Origin: a virus
Virus record (IMG/VR): IMGVR_UViG_3300032053_000289
Coordinates: 1 to 33,395 of that record
Length of the DNA stretch: 33,395 nucleotides
Direction: 5' to 3' (one strand)
The notes beneath the pieces were generated by a model. It saw nothing but the letters and a program-made list of their open reading frames with translations. It made no database searches and had not been told where the DNA came from. The position numbers were made by a program, and so were the translations under genes. Shown piece after piece: positions 14,883-23,269 of this stretch (within the stretch, counting starts at the first letter, position 1; the number at the start of each line of letters is the position of its first letter).

Positions 14883-17153
14883 ATGCCAATTATTCGTGAC
14901 ATATCGTGGACGTTAGAAGCTACAGTAAGTGATGCAGGTATTGTAATTCCTATGCCTGCGTACGAAGGTGATGATCTATTATTAGCGTTTATTCAAAGTG
15001 ACACTGGTACACCTGCGGTGGCTCGTACAGGTTGGGTGACAGTGTTTGCAAGAACAAACACATGTTCTTTAACTGTTTTAAGAAAAATCGCGACTGCGTC
15101 CATAGAACCTCTCACTGCATCTTTTACTGCGGTTGTTAACGAAACGTATAATGGTGCGATCATGTCAATTTCGAACGTCGATGTTGCATCACCAATTAAT
15201 ACATTTAATGATGCGACGCAAGCGGCAGCAAGTAAATTTCAGTTTCAATCAATCACAACAACACGTGATAATTGTCTTGTTTTGTTTGCTTCAGCAAATT
15301 CAGCCGTCGGCGTACCGTCAATTATAGAAGGAGGCGTCATTGGTGTATTGGGTGCTGATGGTACAGCGGAATCTCAAGGAATTGGTTGGACAATTCAACC
15401 TTTGACCGGTGCGACGACGACTGCAATTAGTTGTTCAAACATCGCAACCGGCGCCGGTGTCAAGGCCGTGTTAGCAATCAATCCTCCTTCAACTGGCACG
15501 CTGTACGTTCCAACATATTGCGCATCAGACTCTTCAGTGTATATTGATCCCATCAATGGTACAACTGCGTACAACACCAACGCCGCGTTTGGTACGACGG
15601 CAGATACATTGTTTGGAACGTTACTAAATGGAGATACCGTTGTCGATGCCACCGTCGCCGCCGCCGCCGACGCCGGACTAAATTCGTTTCATTCAGTTGC
15701 CTTAGTGACAACAATAACGTCAGTTGTGAATTGGTCAGCCGGTTCTCTTGATCTTGCGACAGCAAATAATCTTAATGTTACAGGAAAAAACATTATCGTT
15801 CATACATCACCCTCTACAGCGGGTCAAATTCAAAGATTTCCTACTGTTGCAGCTAGTAAAAAAGGAATTGCGTTTGGAATGAAATCTGCGACCGGCCCTT
15901 ATAAAACATGGTACGTCCATGGTGCTGGTACCGCGTGGGGTCAATCGTCAAACGTTCCATTAGTAATTAATTCAAGTGCGCCGACAGGCAGTATTTTGCA
16001 ATCATCTGGTTCTTTTACGGAAACAAACGTTGATGCTTTCGGATTTTGGGTTTCATCAAAAGGTGTTGGAACGACTGCCTGGCAATTCTATTCATTATGG
16101 ATGTTAGACACGACTGTTGTTGCAGGCGGAAACGTTTCAGCGTCAGTTGATATACCGGGAATTGTGAATGCTTGCGCCACAGGTCACGAACGTCGCTCCA
16201 TTATCCAACAAGGACAAAATCAGGCATTAGTATTACAACCAGTTCAATTTGGAAATGGTGGCACCAATCCAATTTATTTGGATTTAAATGCGACAGCAAT
16301 TGAATTTCCTTCATTGTATAATTTAACACAAAAGAACATCAATTATTGTTCAGCTGAAAACGTTGCTGGTTTAACTTATTACGCCGGAAATTCAGACACA
16401 ATTAAACACAGAAATAGCGTAATTTCATCAACGTCATCATATCACTGGAGAATTCACCCATCATCCAGTTTTTCTGCATCTTATGATTTTTCAGGTTTGT
16501 CAATTATCGGTGCTGGTGACGTGATTTTACAACGTTTAACGTCATCATTTTCTCAGGTGTCATTTTCTAATTGCGGCGTTATCGTACAAAATAGCGCTTC
16601 AATTACACTTTCACGTGTGTCGACTTCAATTACGTCTTCGGCACTTAGAAGTAATGCACCCGGATTGATTAGTTATTCAACATTCACATCACCAGGAACG
16701 GGTCACGCAATCGAAATCGTTAGTCCAGGTGTTGCTTCATTTGTTGGAAATACGTTTATTGGCTATGGACTCGACAACACTACAGACTCTGCAATTTTCA
16801 ACAATTCTAGCGGTTCAGTAACATTAAATATTTCTGCCGGTGGAACATCACCAACTGTTCGGAATGGCACACTTGCTAGCACAACAATTAATAACAACGT
16901 CACTATAACGTTGACTGGATTAAGAAACCCAACCGAAGTTCGCGTATACACCGCAGGTACAAGAACAGAATTAACTGGTCAAGAAGACGTTACTACTGGC
17001 ACATATGCATTCTCCGTTGGATCTGGTGTTTTGATCGACGTTTCGATCTTGTCGCTTGGTTATCAGAATCAGCGTCTGTTGTCGTATAGTACGACAACAG
17101 ACGCTACGCTACCAATTTCACAACAAATTGATAGACAATATCTAAATCCATGA
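14883..17153 (+). CDS. Large tail fibre/spike protein with probable beta-helix
   Basis: A 756-residue, Ser/Thr/Asn/Gly-rich protein. Residues 1-210 form a beta-sandwich-like adhesin region (AYEGDDLLLAFIQSD, NCLVLFASANSA). From about 430 to 690 the sequence shows short repeated strands and turns (NPIYLDLNAT, DVILQRLTSS, ISYSTFTSPGTGHAIEI, SFVGNTFIGYG), which is how a right-handed parallel beta-helix reads. The end (TEVRVYTAGTRTELTG) is a small domain. A (GCC)n tract encodes an Ala-rich patch near residue 258. AAAGG precedes the ATG and overlaps the previous stop. Probably a host-surface-binding or depolymerising spike; no catalytic residues can be named. Confidence 0.75.
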   Translation: MPIIRDISWTLEATVSDAGIVIPMPAYEGDDLLLAFIQSDTGTPAVARTGWVTVFARTNTCSLTVLRKIATASIEPLTASFTAVVNETYNGAIMSISNVDVASPINTFNDATQAAASKFQFQSITTTRDNCLVLFASANSAVGVPSIIEGGVIGVLGADGTAESQGIGWTIQPLTGATTTAISCSNIATGAGVKAVLAINPPSTGTLYVPTYCASDSSVYIDPINGTTAYNTNAAFGTTADTLFGTLLNGDTVVDATVAAAADAGLNSFHSVALVTTITSVVNWSAGSLDLATANNLNVTGKNIIVHTSPSTAGQIQRFPTVAASKKGIAFGMKSATGPYKTWYVHGAGTAWGQSSNVPLVINSSAPTGSILQSSGSFTETNVDAFGFWVSSKGVGTTAWQFYSLWMLDTTVVAGGNVSASVDIPGIVNACATGHERRSIIQQGQNQALVLQPVQFGNGGTNPIYLDLNATAIEFPSLYNLTQKNINYCSAENVAGLTYYAGNSDTIKHRNSVISSTSSYHWRIHPSSSFSASYDFSGLSIIGAGDVILQRLTSSFSQVSFSNCGVIVQNSASITLSRVSTSITSSALRSNAPGLISYSTFTSPGTGHAIEIVSPGVASFVGNTFIGYGLDNTTDSAIFNNSSGSVTLNISAGGTSPTVRNGTLASTTINNNVTITLTGLRNPTEVRVYTAGTRTELTGQEDVTTGTYAFSVGSGVLIDVSILSLGYQNQRLLSYSTTTDATLPISQQIDRQYLNP

Positions 17154-17160
17154 GGTCGTT

Positions 17161-17547
17161 GTGTTAACATTCGATGGCCCCAACAAATTGATTATTATGG
17201 ACTTTGGTACGATTGAGGTCGACGCTATTGACATGTATTCGTTGTGGAAAGAATGGGTTCAAATAGATGACAATTCAAAATATCTTCATGCATTTACAAC
17301 GGCTGCAGGTGATCCAATTGGTGTTGGTCAAACAATTGCACCGTACTTCTTTTTAAATACAACAGACGGTTGGAGAATCAGGCCCCATGAAGATGATCAT
17401 CAATTAAATATCATAGGAAACTTATATTCTGTTGATTCTACGCTTGAAATGATTATTCCAACAATTGGATCATATGTTGTTTTGACGATAATTGAACGTT
17501 CTTCAGCTGCAATTGTTACAATTGCTGCAGGCAGGTATCTAAAATAA
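17161..17547 (+). CDS. Small tail-associated structural protein
   Basis: A 128-residue protein of a beta-rich type I associate with phage fibre clusters. Its MLTFDGPNKLIIMDFGTIEV start, EVDAIDMYSLWKEWV helix, APYFFLNTTDGWRIRP strand and DHQLNIIGNL strand look like a compact adaptor. It starts with GTG after GAGG. It is immediately followed, with a one-base gap, by another fibre-cluster gene, so the pair are probably made together. A baseplate or fibre-attachment role is plausible but inferred. Confidence 0.7.
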   Translation: MLTFDGPNKLIIMDFGTIEVDAIDMYSLWKEWVQIDDNSKYLHAFTTAAGDPIGVGQTIAPYFFLNTTDGWRIRPHEDDHQLNIIGNLYSVDSTLEMIIPTIGSYVVLTIIERSSAAIVTIAAGRYLK

Positions 17548-17548
17548 A

Positions 17549-18292
17549 GTGTGGTTTAGTAGACAACAGGATGGATTTCGTGGATGGTTCGCTGTAGCTA
17601 ACGCTGCCGGTGATATTTTTACGTTAATCCCTACTGGATCGTTTCTCATCACTGTAAGAAATCCACAAGATACGGCGTCATCATTACCCTCTGTTACAGA
17701 ATCTGGAAAATTAGGATTGTATAGATTTGATGTCACTTCGTCTTTTATGTTGACTCATGGTGTCGGTGAATATGCAGTTGTAATTGAAATTAATAAAACC
17801 ACTGCACCTAAAATTAAAGACGTTTTGTCACACGTTTTATCAATTTCACAAAATGATTTTGATTCATTAACGATATCATTATCATCATCATCAATTTCAA
17901 CAATTGTTAGTGGTGTTTGGAACGAGAATTTAAATTCATACAGTGTGACAGGTTCTGCTGGTGCGCTGCTTGTAAGCGCATCACTCGGAGGTGGTGGCAG
18001 TACGTCGATTAATTATACCGCGGTCGCAAACGCAGTTTGGGATGAACCTCTATCTGGACATCAAACGTCTGGTTCTTCAGGGTTTATTGTTTCACAGATG
18101 AGTGGAACGCTTGAAACAATTTCAACAACAACAAACCTAATGCAACAAATGGGAACAGGTCGTTGGAAAATTGAAACAAACCAAATGATTTTTTATCGTG
18201 ATGATAACGTAACAGAAGTTATGCGATTTAATTTGTTTGATGAATTTGGTGCTCCAACGATGGATGCAGTGTTCGAAAGAGTTAAGGTTTAA
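17549..18292 (+). CDS. Fibre-cluster protein with repeated strand motif and shared C-terminal module
   Basis: A 247-residue protein with two internal units of the type (V/A)W(N/D)E.L....(T)G..G: IVSGVWNENLNSYSVTG near 122 and VANAVWDEPLSGHQTSG near 157, a repeat common in phage fibres. Its last 44 residues (GRWKIETNQMIFY... FERVKV) recur in the protein at 20690 with 33 of 44 residues identical. The start is GTG with no strong ribosome site, one base after the previous stop, so it probably relies on coupling. Its N-terminal half is beta-rich (FLITVRNPQD). Likely a virion tail component. The shared module may bind a common partner such as a baseplate or fibre protein. Confidence 0.72.
   Translation: MWFSRQQDGFRGWFAVANAAGDIFTLIPTGSFLITVRNPQDTASSLPSVTESGKLGLYRFDVTSSFMLTHGVGEYAVVIEINKTTAPKIKDVLSHVLSISQNDFDSLTISLSSSSISTIVSGVWNENLNSYSVTGSAGALLVSASLGGGGSTSINYTAVANAVWDEPLSGHQTSGSSGFIVSQMSGTLETISTTTNLMQQMGTGRWKIETNQMIFYRDDNVTEVMRFNLFDEFGAPTMDAVFERVKV
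18158..18292 (+). repeat. Shared C-terminal module, copy 1
   Basis: The last 44 codons, starting at GRWKI, with GAPTMDAVFERVKV at the end. Compared with copy 2, 33 of 44 residues are identical, and the last ~35 bases before the stop are nearly identical at DNA level. Confidence 0.8.
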
Positions 18293-18294
18293 TA

Positions 18295-18981
18295 ATGACT
18301 GCAACTCGAGTTATTTCAAGTCATGATGAACTTGAAAACATTGGAATTAATTCTCATAATGACATTGATGCTCATATCACTGGCTCAGAATTCTTAATTT
18401 TATCTAGTTCATCACACGTTCCAGTAGCTTCTAGAAAATTAACTGCAGGTAGTGGAATAACTCTCGTAGATAATGGTCCCGGCAGCACGTTAGTTATTTC
18501 AACAAGCGGTTCAATAGGTCAACAATTATCAATTTCGTGGTCAGAACAACCTTCTGGCGATGTCAACGGAATTAACACGACGTATACGCTCGATAGCAAC
18601 CCAATTCCAAGTTCTTCATTGATGTTGTTTTTAAATGGTGTTCTTCAAAAACAAGGTTTGAATGATGATTACGTTGTATCAGGAAATTATGCAATTTTTA
18701 ATGATGCACCTCAAATAAGTGGTTCGCTTCAAGCAACATACCCGTACGCTGCATCTTCACAAATTTCATGGTACGAAACACCCTCTGGATTAAATGATGG
18801 AATCAATATGACATTTACGTTATTGAATATGCCAAATCCATTGTCTGGTTTGATGTTTTTTATTAACGGTATTTTACAAAAACAAGGAATTAGTTTTGAT
18901 TATACGATGTCAGGAAGTTCCGTTCAAATGATTTCGTCATATGCATCAGGAAGTAATATTGCTTCAACTTACCCGTACTAG
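18295..18981 (+). CDS. Fibre-cluster protein with a tandem 72-residue repeat
   Basis: A 228-residue protein. The first ~80 residues include SGSGITLVDNG-like beta segments and the phrase RVISSHDELENIGINSHNDIDAH, given here only as positions 4-26. The rest is two repeats of 72 residues (residues 80-151 and 157-228). Each starts ISW.E.PSG and holds the conserved LM.F.NG.LQKQG and ends TYPY. This LQKQG hairpin repeat is often seen in phage tail fibres and is thought to serve as a small adhesion or trimer unit. AAGG precedes the ATG. It lies between two fibre-cluster genes and overlaps none. Confidence 0.75.
   Translation: MTATRVISSHDELENIGINSHNDIDAHITGSEFLILSSSSHVPVASRKLTAGSGITLVDNGPGSTLVISTSGSIGQQLSISWSEQPSGDVNGINTTYTLDSNPIPSSSLMLFLNGVLQKQGLNDDYVVSGNYAIFNDAPQISGSLQATYPYAASSQISWYETPSGLNDGINMTFTLLNMPNPLSGLMFFINGILQKQGISFDYTMSGSSVQMISSYASGSNIASTYPY
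18532..18978 (+). repeat. Two tandem 216-base coding repeats
   Basis: Unit 1 (18532-18747) and unit 2 (18763-18978) encode 72-residue repeats with the pattern ISW-E-PSG, GIN-T, LM-F-NG-LQKQG, DY--SG, and a shared TYPY end. They are separated by a 5-residue linker. DNA identity is clearly lower than protein identity, so the duplication is old. Confidence 0.75.
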
Positions 18982-19007
18982 AATATATAATTGATTGAAA
19001 GTTTCGC

Positions 19008-20669
19008 ATGTCAAAAACATTAGTTAAGCAACTCCAACAACTTGCGAATTCTGAAACGTTTAACGACGACCTCGCGTCTGGATCGTTATTACAATCGAAT
19101 TCAACAAATTTGGAGAGTGATTTAAATGCGTTACGTTCACAGCTAAAACGTATTTTATGGGCTGAGTCGACAGGTTCATGGTATGATGGAATTGTAACAC
19201 CATCTGGTGAATCATCACCTGTTGGTTTAAATGATTTAATTGTTAATCTGTTTTCTACTAAAAATAAATTCTTTCTTAAAAGAGAGATTAATTTAAACGT
19301 TGTTAACGTTGCAACGGGTTCTAATTTTGCTCAGTTATCTTCATCACTGGGTACGGCCCCGGAAAGCCCGATGGCTCTCAATGGATTCGAGACCACCGGT
19401 TCTGTCACTTATAAATTGGAATCAGGTAGTTATGGTTCATTTAATCTTGGATTAATCTCGGGCTCTAATAATGAATCTATTCCAAAAAATCTTTTATTAA
19501 TTAGGGATGCCTGGACAGGTGCTCACGTAACAATCTCTGGAAACAGGGACGTCTATGGTTTGTTACAGGTTGAAAATAGTGCGACAAATGGTGATTCATT
19601 TAATAATTTAAATCGTCGTTCACAAATTTCATTTGTAATTCAAACAACTGTCAATGGGACGTCATCATTTATTTCAGCACCAACTTCGTCAATTGGTGGA
19701 AGATCAATTAATTATGCATATGCTCAAAGAAAATCTTTATCAACGTTAGATGAGGATTCTTTCACAACAGACATATCGTTTTTTGATTTTGGTGCTGTGG
19801 CCGGTTCTAATAGTGCATCAGAAACAAACGAGGGAATAGCGGAGCTTGCAACTCAAACGGAAACGAATCTCGGTATAGATGATCTACGAATCGTCACACC
19901 ACTCAAGCTTCGCGTGGCGACCGGCCCGAATCGAATCGACTATGTGCAGGGCTTCGTGGGCGATGCGGTCACAGCGGGCAACCGACGTGGCTACACACGA
20001 GGATCAGACCCGACGAGTGCTCTGACTGAGTTCACGGCGGTCGTAGTGTTCAACGCGTACTATTTTCGGACTGGGGCTGATTTCCCAGTCTTCGGCATAC
20101 AGTCATCAGCGGTCTCGGGCGCTGGCTGGAACATCCGATTCAACGGTCAGGCCATAACGTCTCGCTACCGGACAGCCACGGGTGGCGAACTCTCTATTGG
20201 GAACGATGATTCGCGCTACCAGAATAAGTGGATCGTTGCCCATCTTCGGATTTTTCGGACATCGGGCACTACTACCAACATGGAGCTTTACGTCAACGGA
20301 GCGCGAATCGGAGCCACGTCCGCCGTATCTACTGCTGGGCATATCGCTGACGCGAACCTGTGTGTCGGCGTCTACAACGAGGGTGTGAACGCCGAGGAGT
20401 TCGACGGTCGTGTTCATGGGGCGGCGTATGCAGTGACCGCCATGTCGAGAGAGGAAATCTCGGCGCACAGCGATGCCTGCACCACGGCGGGGCAGCTCGT
20501 CCAAGCCAGCTCCGGTACACAACTGGCCGATGGTTGGCGTGCGAGTGTGGACGCCTTGGAGCCGGATGCAACGGACTGGCAATCTTTTCTTGCAGGTACA
20601 GCGCTAAGTACGATCAATACGACGGCGCTCACGTTGGCAACTAAGGCTCCACCGGTTATCTACGCATGA
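19008..20669 (+). CDS. Tail fibre with imported LamG-like lectin domain
   Basis: A 553-residue chimera. Residues 1-270 are AT-rich phage-style fibre shaft (MSKTLVKQLQQLANSETFNDDLASG at positions 1-25, strand-rich to about 270). Residues 276-302 match the phage fibre junction GIAELATQTETN and then DDLRIVTPLKL. Residues about 310-500 look like a concanavalin/LamG-type jelly roll: FNAYYFRTGADFPVFGI, WNIRFNGQAITS, NMELYVNGARIG, GVYNEG, then FDGRVHGAAYAV. The tail adds TDWQSFLAG. From roughly 19840 to the stop, G+C jumps sharply (one 60-base line at 19921 has 39 G/C, versus 15 in the line at 19441) and codon use changes. A receptor-binding role for the tip is likely by analogy with phage fibres. 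Confidence 0.82.
   Translation: MSKTLVKQLQQLANSETFNDDLASGSLLQSNSTNLESDLNALRSQLKRILWAESTGSWYDGIVTPSGESSPVGLNDLIVNLFSTKNKFFLKREINLNVVNVATGSNFAQLSSSLGTAPESPMALNGFETTGSVTYKLESGSYGSFNLGLISGSNNESIPKNLLLIRDAWTGAHVTISGNRDVYGLLQVENSATNGDSFNNLNRRSQISFVIQTTVNGTSSFISAPTSSIGGRSINYAYAQRKSLSTLDEDSFTTDISFFDFGAVAGSNSASETNEGIAELATQTETNLGIDDLRIVTPLKLRVATGPNRIDYVQGFVGDAVTAGNRRGYTRGSDPTSALTEFTAVVVFNAYYFRTGADFPVFGIQSSAVSGAGWNIRFNGQAITSRYRTATGGELSIGNDDSRYQNKWIVAHLRIFRTSGTTTNMELYVNGARIGATSAVSTAGHIADANLCVGVYNEGVNAEEFDGRVHGAAYAVTAMSREEISAHSDACTTAGQLVQASSGTQLADGWRASVDALEPDATDWQSFLAGTALSTINTTALTLATKAPPVIYA
19838..20669 (+). other. GC-rich imported segment (fibre tip)
   Basis: The G+C rise begins in the GIAELATQTETN junction and continues to the stop codon, then drops back at once in the next gene (20690). 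No IS or integrase sequence is present, so a recombination within a conserved fibre junction is more likely than an insertion element. Confidence 0.75.
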
Positions 20670-20689
20670 GGTCAAATTAGGTAAATTAT

Positions 20690-21175
20690 ATGTCTTTAAC
20701 ACAACTTAAAACCTGTAATTTTGGAAAATCATACGCCAACGGCACCGGTTCTTTAGGCGTCGGTTATACAATTTATGATGAATTTGGTGCCATAGCTACG
20801 CCTCGTTCAACAACGGGTGTCATTCAAACAATTTCAGGAAGCGGAGTTTACTTTGCAAACGTAGTATTTCCTGATGATTTTAACGGACAAATATTTTGGG
20901 ATACAGGATCTGTTTTTGCATCTATTGCATATGCATCAGAACAATACAATTATGAAGAAAATAATCCAAAAATTGATGACATTTACACAAAAACGCTTCA
21001 AATAAGTTCTTCTATAGAATCAATTAAAGACATTGAATACGGTCGTTGGAAAATTCAAAGCAATCAAATGATTTTTTACAAAGAAGATAACGCAACAGAA
21101 GTTGCAAGATTTAATCTTTACAACAATGTTGGTGCTCCAACGATGGATTCAGTTTTCGAAAGAGTTAAAGTGTAA
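20690..21175 (+). CDS. Fibre-cluster protein with shared C-terminal module
   Basis: A 161-residue protein: an Ig-like or beta-sandwich N-terminal region (residues about 1-85, including GVGYTIYDEFGAIATPRSTTG, given here only as positions 24-44), a helical stretch (IDDIYTKTLQISSSIESIK), then the same 44-residue C-terminal module as the protein at 17549. AGG stands about 9 nt before the ATG. Since it follows the imported fibre tip gene, the pair could be a fibre and its partner or cap. A chaperone role is possible but no cleavage motif is visible. Function inferred from place and module. Confidence 0.7.
   Translation: MSLTQLKTCNFGKSYANGTGSLGVGYTIYDEFGAIATPRSTTGVIQTISGSGVYFANVVFPDDFNGQIFWDTGSVFASIAYASEQYNYEENNPKIDDIYTKTLQISSSIESIKDIEYGRWKIQSNQMIFYKEDNATEVARFNLYNNVGAPTMDSVFERVKV
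21041..21175 (+). repeat. Shared C-terminal module, copy 2
   Basis: The last 44 codons, again beginning GRWKI and ending FERVKV. The same module ends the protein encoded at 17549. Confidence 0.8.
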
Positions 21176-21275
21176 TTTAATACACAAGATAATGTCATGA
21201 CGTAAGTCAACTGTTATTTATATGATGTATAAATTTGAATTACGATATTCATCATTTACGTAAAGGATATAAGTC

Positions 21276-22148
21276 ATGAGAGCTCTTGTTTTATCGGGAG
21301 GTGGAGCGCGAGGCGCATTTCAAATCGGCGTTCTAAAGCGCTGGATGGGCGAACAAGGTTGCGATTATGATATTATGACTGGTGTCTCATCGGGTGCACT
21401 CAATATCGCAGGCCTTGCACATATTCCAAAAGGACGACCAAAAGAGGCAATCGAATGGTTAGAACAATTTTGGCTTACGAAAGTAGTTGATACTAGTTCA
21501 ATTTATAAACGATGGTTTCCTTTTGGGAGACTGCATGCTTTATGGGAAAAGTCAGTATATGATTCTTCGCCTTTGATTAAATTAGTCAAAAATAACATTG
21601 ACATGGAGAAAATTGTTAATTGTGGAAGAAGACTCGCCGTTGGTGCAGTCTGTCTAGACACGGGAGATTACGTTTTTGGAACTGAAAATGATGAGAATTT
21701 TCCTGATTGGGTTTTAGCATCTTCAAGTTTTCCAATATTTTTATCACCAATTGAAATTAATGGCAAATTATATAGTGACGGAGGAATTGTTAACATAACA
21801 CCACTAGGACAGGCAATTCGAATGGGTGCGACAGATATCGATGTAATCATTTGTTCAGATCCCTATCTAATAGACAAGTGGGGAAAGTCAAAAAAAGTCG
21901 CAATCCCGCACCAGCTTCTTCGAGTTGTTAATATTATGTCTGGTCAAATTTCTCGTTTTGATATTGAAGAAATTAGACTCAAGAATGATTTATCAAATAT
22001 TGATCCAAAATTTAGTCATATCAAGGTAAGGGTTATTGTACCAAGTAGGCCATTAAACGTTGATTCATTAACATTTAAACCTGAGGATACACGTCGTTTA
22101 ATTCAAATTGGATATGAAGACGCTGATAAATTTACAATTTATGAATGA
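21276..22148 (+). CDS. Patatin-like phospholipase
   Basis: A 290-residue protein with the full Ser/Asp dyad of the patatin family: the glycine loop SGGGARGAFQIG (residues 7-18), the nucleophile elbow GVSSG (Ser38), and the Asp motif DGG (Asp168) followed by IVNITPLG. These enzymes release fatty acids from membrane phospholipids. There is no signal peptide or membrane segment, so it acts in the cytoplasm, at the membrane's inner face, or as part of the virion. AAAGGA about 7 nt before the ATG is a clear ribosome site. It lies between tail genes in a gap of about 100 bases from the upstream gene. The three motifs make the family call secure; the target lipid and the timing are unknown. Confidence 0.92.
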   Translation: MRALVLSGGGARGAFQIGVLKRWMGEQGCDYDIMTGVSSGALNIAGLAHIPKGRPKEAIEWLEQFWLTKVVDTSSIYKRWFPFGRLHALWEKSVYDSSPLIKLVKNNIDMEKIVNCGRRLAVGAVCLDTGDYVFGTENDENFPDWVLASSSFPIFLSPIEINGKLYSDGGIVNITPLGQAIRMGATDIDVIICSDPYLIDKWGKSKKVAIPHQLLRVVNIMSGQISRFDIEEIRLKNDLSNIDPKFSHIKVRVIVPSRPLNVDSLTFKPEDTRRLIQIGYEDADKFTIYE

Positions 22149-22164
22149 TTAAACGAGGGTTCAT

Positions 22165-22653
22165 TTGTCACTTAATCGTATCATAACTTATGGAATGGGA
22201 ACTACTCGAATTCGACCACAACGTGCCGGTATGGTCACGACTGGGTTTGCCGGATCATTACTTGTTGTTATCATATGTAATCACATTATTACTCGAGGTA
22301 TGGGAACATCACATATTTCAGGCGAAGCAGGTTTAGTTACTCGAGGTTATGGCTGTGCAGTTCCAATTGTTGTTGTTGAGGCACCACCGGTGTCGGAGGT
22401 AGTCAGAAAAATTGCAGGAAACGGGAGAAGAGATAAAAGACGAAGAGAAGAAGAAGAGAAGCGCAGAATAATTGTTCATGCAAATTTAATTGAAATCAAC
22501 GGCGAGCTTGCAAAACAAAGTATACGTGATATCGTTAGCATGTTCATTACAGATGAAACAATCAAAACAAAAGTTGATTTCGTATCAATGAAAACTAATG
22601 AACTTCGTGAAGACATTAAAGTCGATGTTCAAATATTTAAAAAACGTAAATGA
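22165..22653 (+). CDS. Unknown protein with tandem RGMG repeats and helical tail
   Basis: A 162-residue protein. Residues 5-30 and 40-64 are two similar units: RIITYGMGTTRI...GMVTTGF, then HIITRGMGTSHI...GLVTRGYG. A linker (VVVEAPPVSEVV) follows, then a highly charged run RRDKRRREEEEKRR (about 93-106) and an alpha/beta end (IIVHANLIEINGELAKQSI). It starts with TTG after GAGGG at 5 nt; there is no nearer ATG that keeps the first unit. It lies between the patatin gene and a structural gene. Possibly a virion protein; family not recognised. Confidence 0.6.
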   Translation: MSLNRIITYGMGTTRIRPQRAGMVTTGFAGSLLVVIICNHIITRGMGTSHISGEAGLVTRGYGCAVPIVVVEAPPVSEVVRKIAGNGRRDKRRREEEEKRRIIVHANLIEINGELAKQSIRDIVSMFITDETIKTKVDFVSMKTNELREDIKVDVQIFKKRK

Positions 22654-22671
22654 TAATTTAGTGTGAGAGGG

Positions 22672-22677
22672 TATTTA
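22672..22677 (+). promoter_or_regulatory. TATTTA box 5 nt before a start codon
   Basis: TATTTA ends 5 nt before ATG 22683; GAGGG sits 11 nt before the ATG. One of four starts with this spacing. Confidence 0.25.
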
Positions 22678-22682
22678 AGACT

Positions 22683-23213
22683 ATGGAACAACAATTTGAA
22701 ACAATTGAAGTTGACTCAGAAGAAAATAATGAATTGTTATTTCGAGTCAAAGTCGAGGGTGCATCTCAAAAAAATACAAAAACTAGACTTGTGTGTGAAG
22801 ATGAAAATGTTTCATTCATGTTTAATGGAACAGTTGATTCTTCTGGTGAAGACTTGGTACAATTTAATATTCCTCCAATGAAAAATAAAATCACTGAAGG
22901 AACGTACCTTGCAAGGGTTGAAGTTCTTGTAGAAAATCGATATTTTGAACCCGTCCAATTTAAGATAAAATTCAAGAAATCAATTTCTGTTATGGCTGAA
23001 GTTGTTACTAGACAGAAATTGATTCAACGTACAATTCCTGTGTCAGTAACAGTTGAAAACGTTCAACCAAAAATTGAAAAGAAAATACCTCAAACCACAA
23101 CACCATCCGCCTCACCAACGTTAAAAGAGCGTTTTGTTTCTAAAAAACCGCAAATGAACGAACAAGAGATTCTCGCTCGCGCCGAAGCAAAATTGAAACA
23201 AAAACGTCATTAA
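22683..23213 (+). CDS. Unknown structural-type protein
   Basis: A 176-residue protein: residues 10-102 are a beta-sandwich-like domain (NELLFRVKVEGASQ, FSMFNG-like strands, TYLARVEVLVENRYF, PVQFKIKFKKS). Residues 103-176 are a flexible Pro/Thr/Lys-rich arm with ATTTPSASPTLKERF-like sequence, ending in a basic helix (ARAEAKLKQKRH). The layout, a folded domain with a basic flexible arm next to the neck genes, suggests a virion linker or neck-associated protein. No family can be named. It starts after GAGGG at a rather long distance. Confidence 0.65.
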   Translation: MEQQFETIEVDSEENNELLFRVKVEGASQKNTKTRLVCEDENVSFMFNGTVDSSGEDLVQFNIPPMKNKITEGTYLARVEVLVENRYFEPVQFKIKFKKSISVMAEVVTRQKLIQRTIPVSVTVENVQPKIEKKIPQTTTPSASPTLKERFVSKKPQMNEQEILARAEAKLKQKRH

Positions 23214-23218
23214 TTCAA

Positions 23219-23243
23219 AACGATGTCTACTATACATGTCGTT
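23219..23243 (+). other. Imperfect hairpin before the neck gene
   Basis: AACGATGT can pair with ACATGTCGTT (mostly Watson-Crick, two G-U) around a 9-base loop, just after the stop codon. There is no T-run, so I call it a hairpin, not a terminator. Confidence 0.3.
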
Positions 23244-23269
23244 ATCTAATTCGAGGACATATTTAAATC

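Noticed and set aside
15647-15676. (GCC)n trinucleotide tract in the large fibre gene
   Set aside because: Only four perfect GCC units in frame; it simply encodes an Ala patch, and no length variation can be judged from one sequence.
20106-20632. Several overlapping open frames on both strands in the fibre tip
   Set aside because: High G+C removes stop codons by chance; the + strand fibre frame is continuous and makes a recognisable jelly roll.
21215-21222. Exact T4 late-promoter word TATAAATA on the minus strand, and TATAAATT on the plus strand at 21228
   Set aside because: No minus-strand gene lies downstream, and the plus-strand version is one base off in a very AT-rich gap; the evidence is too thin.
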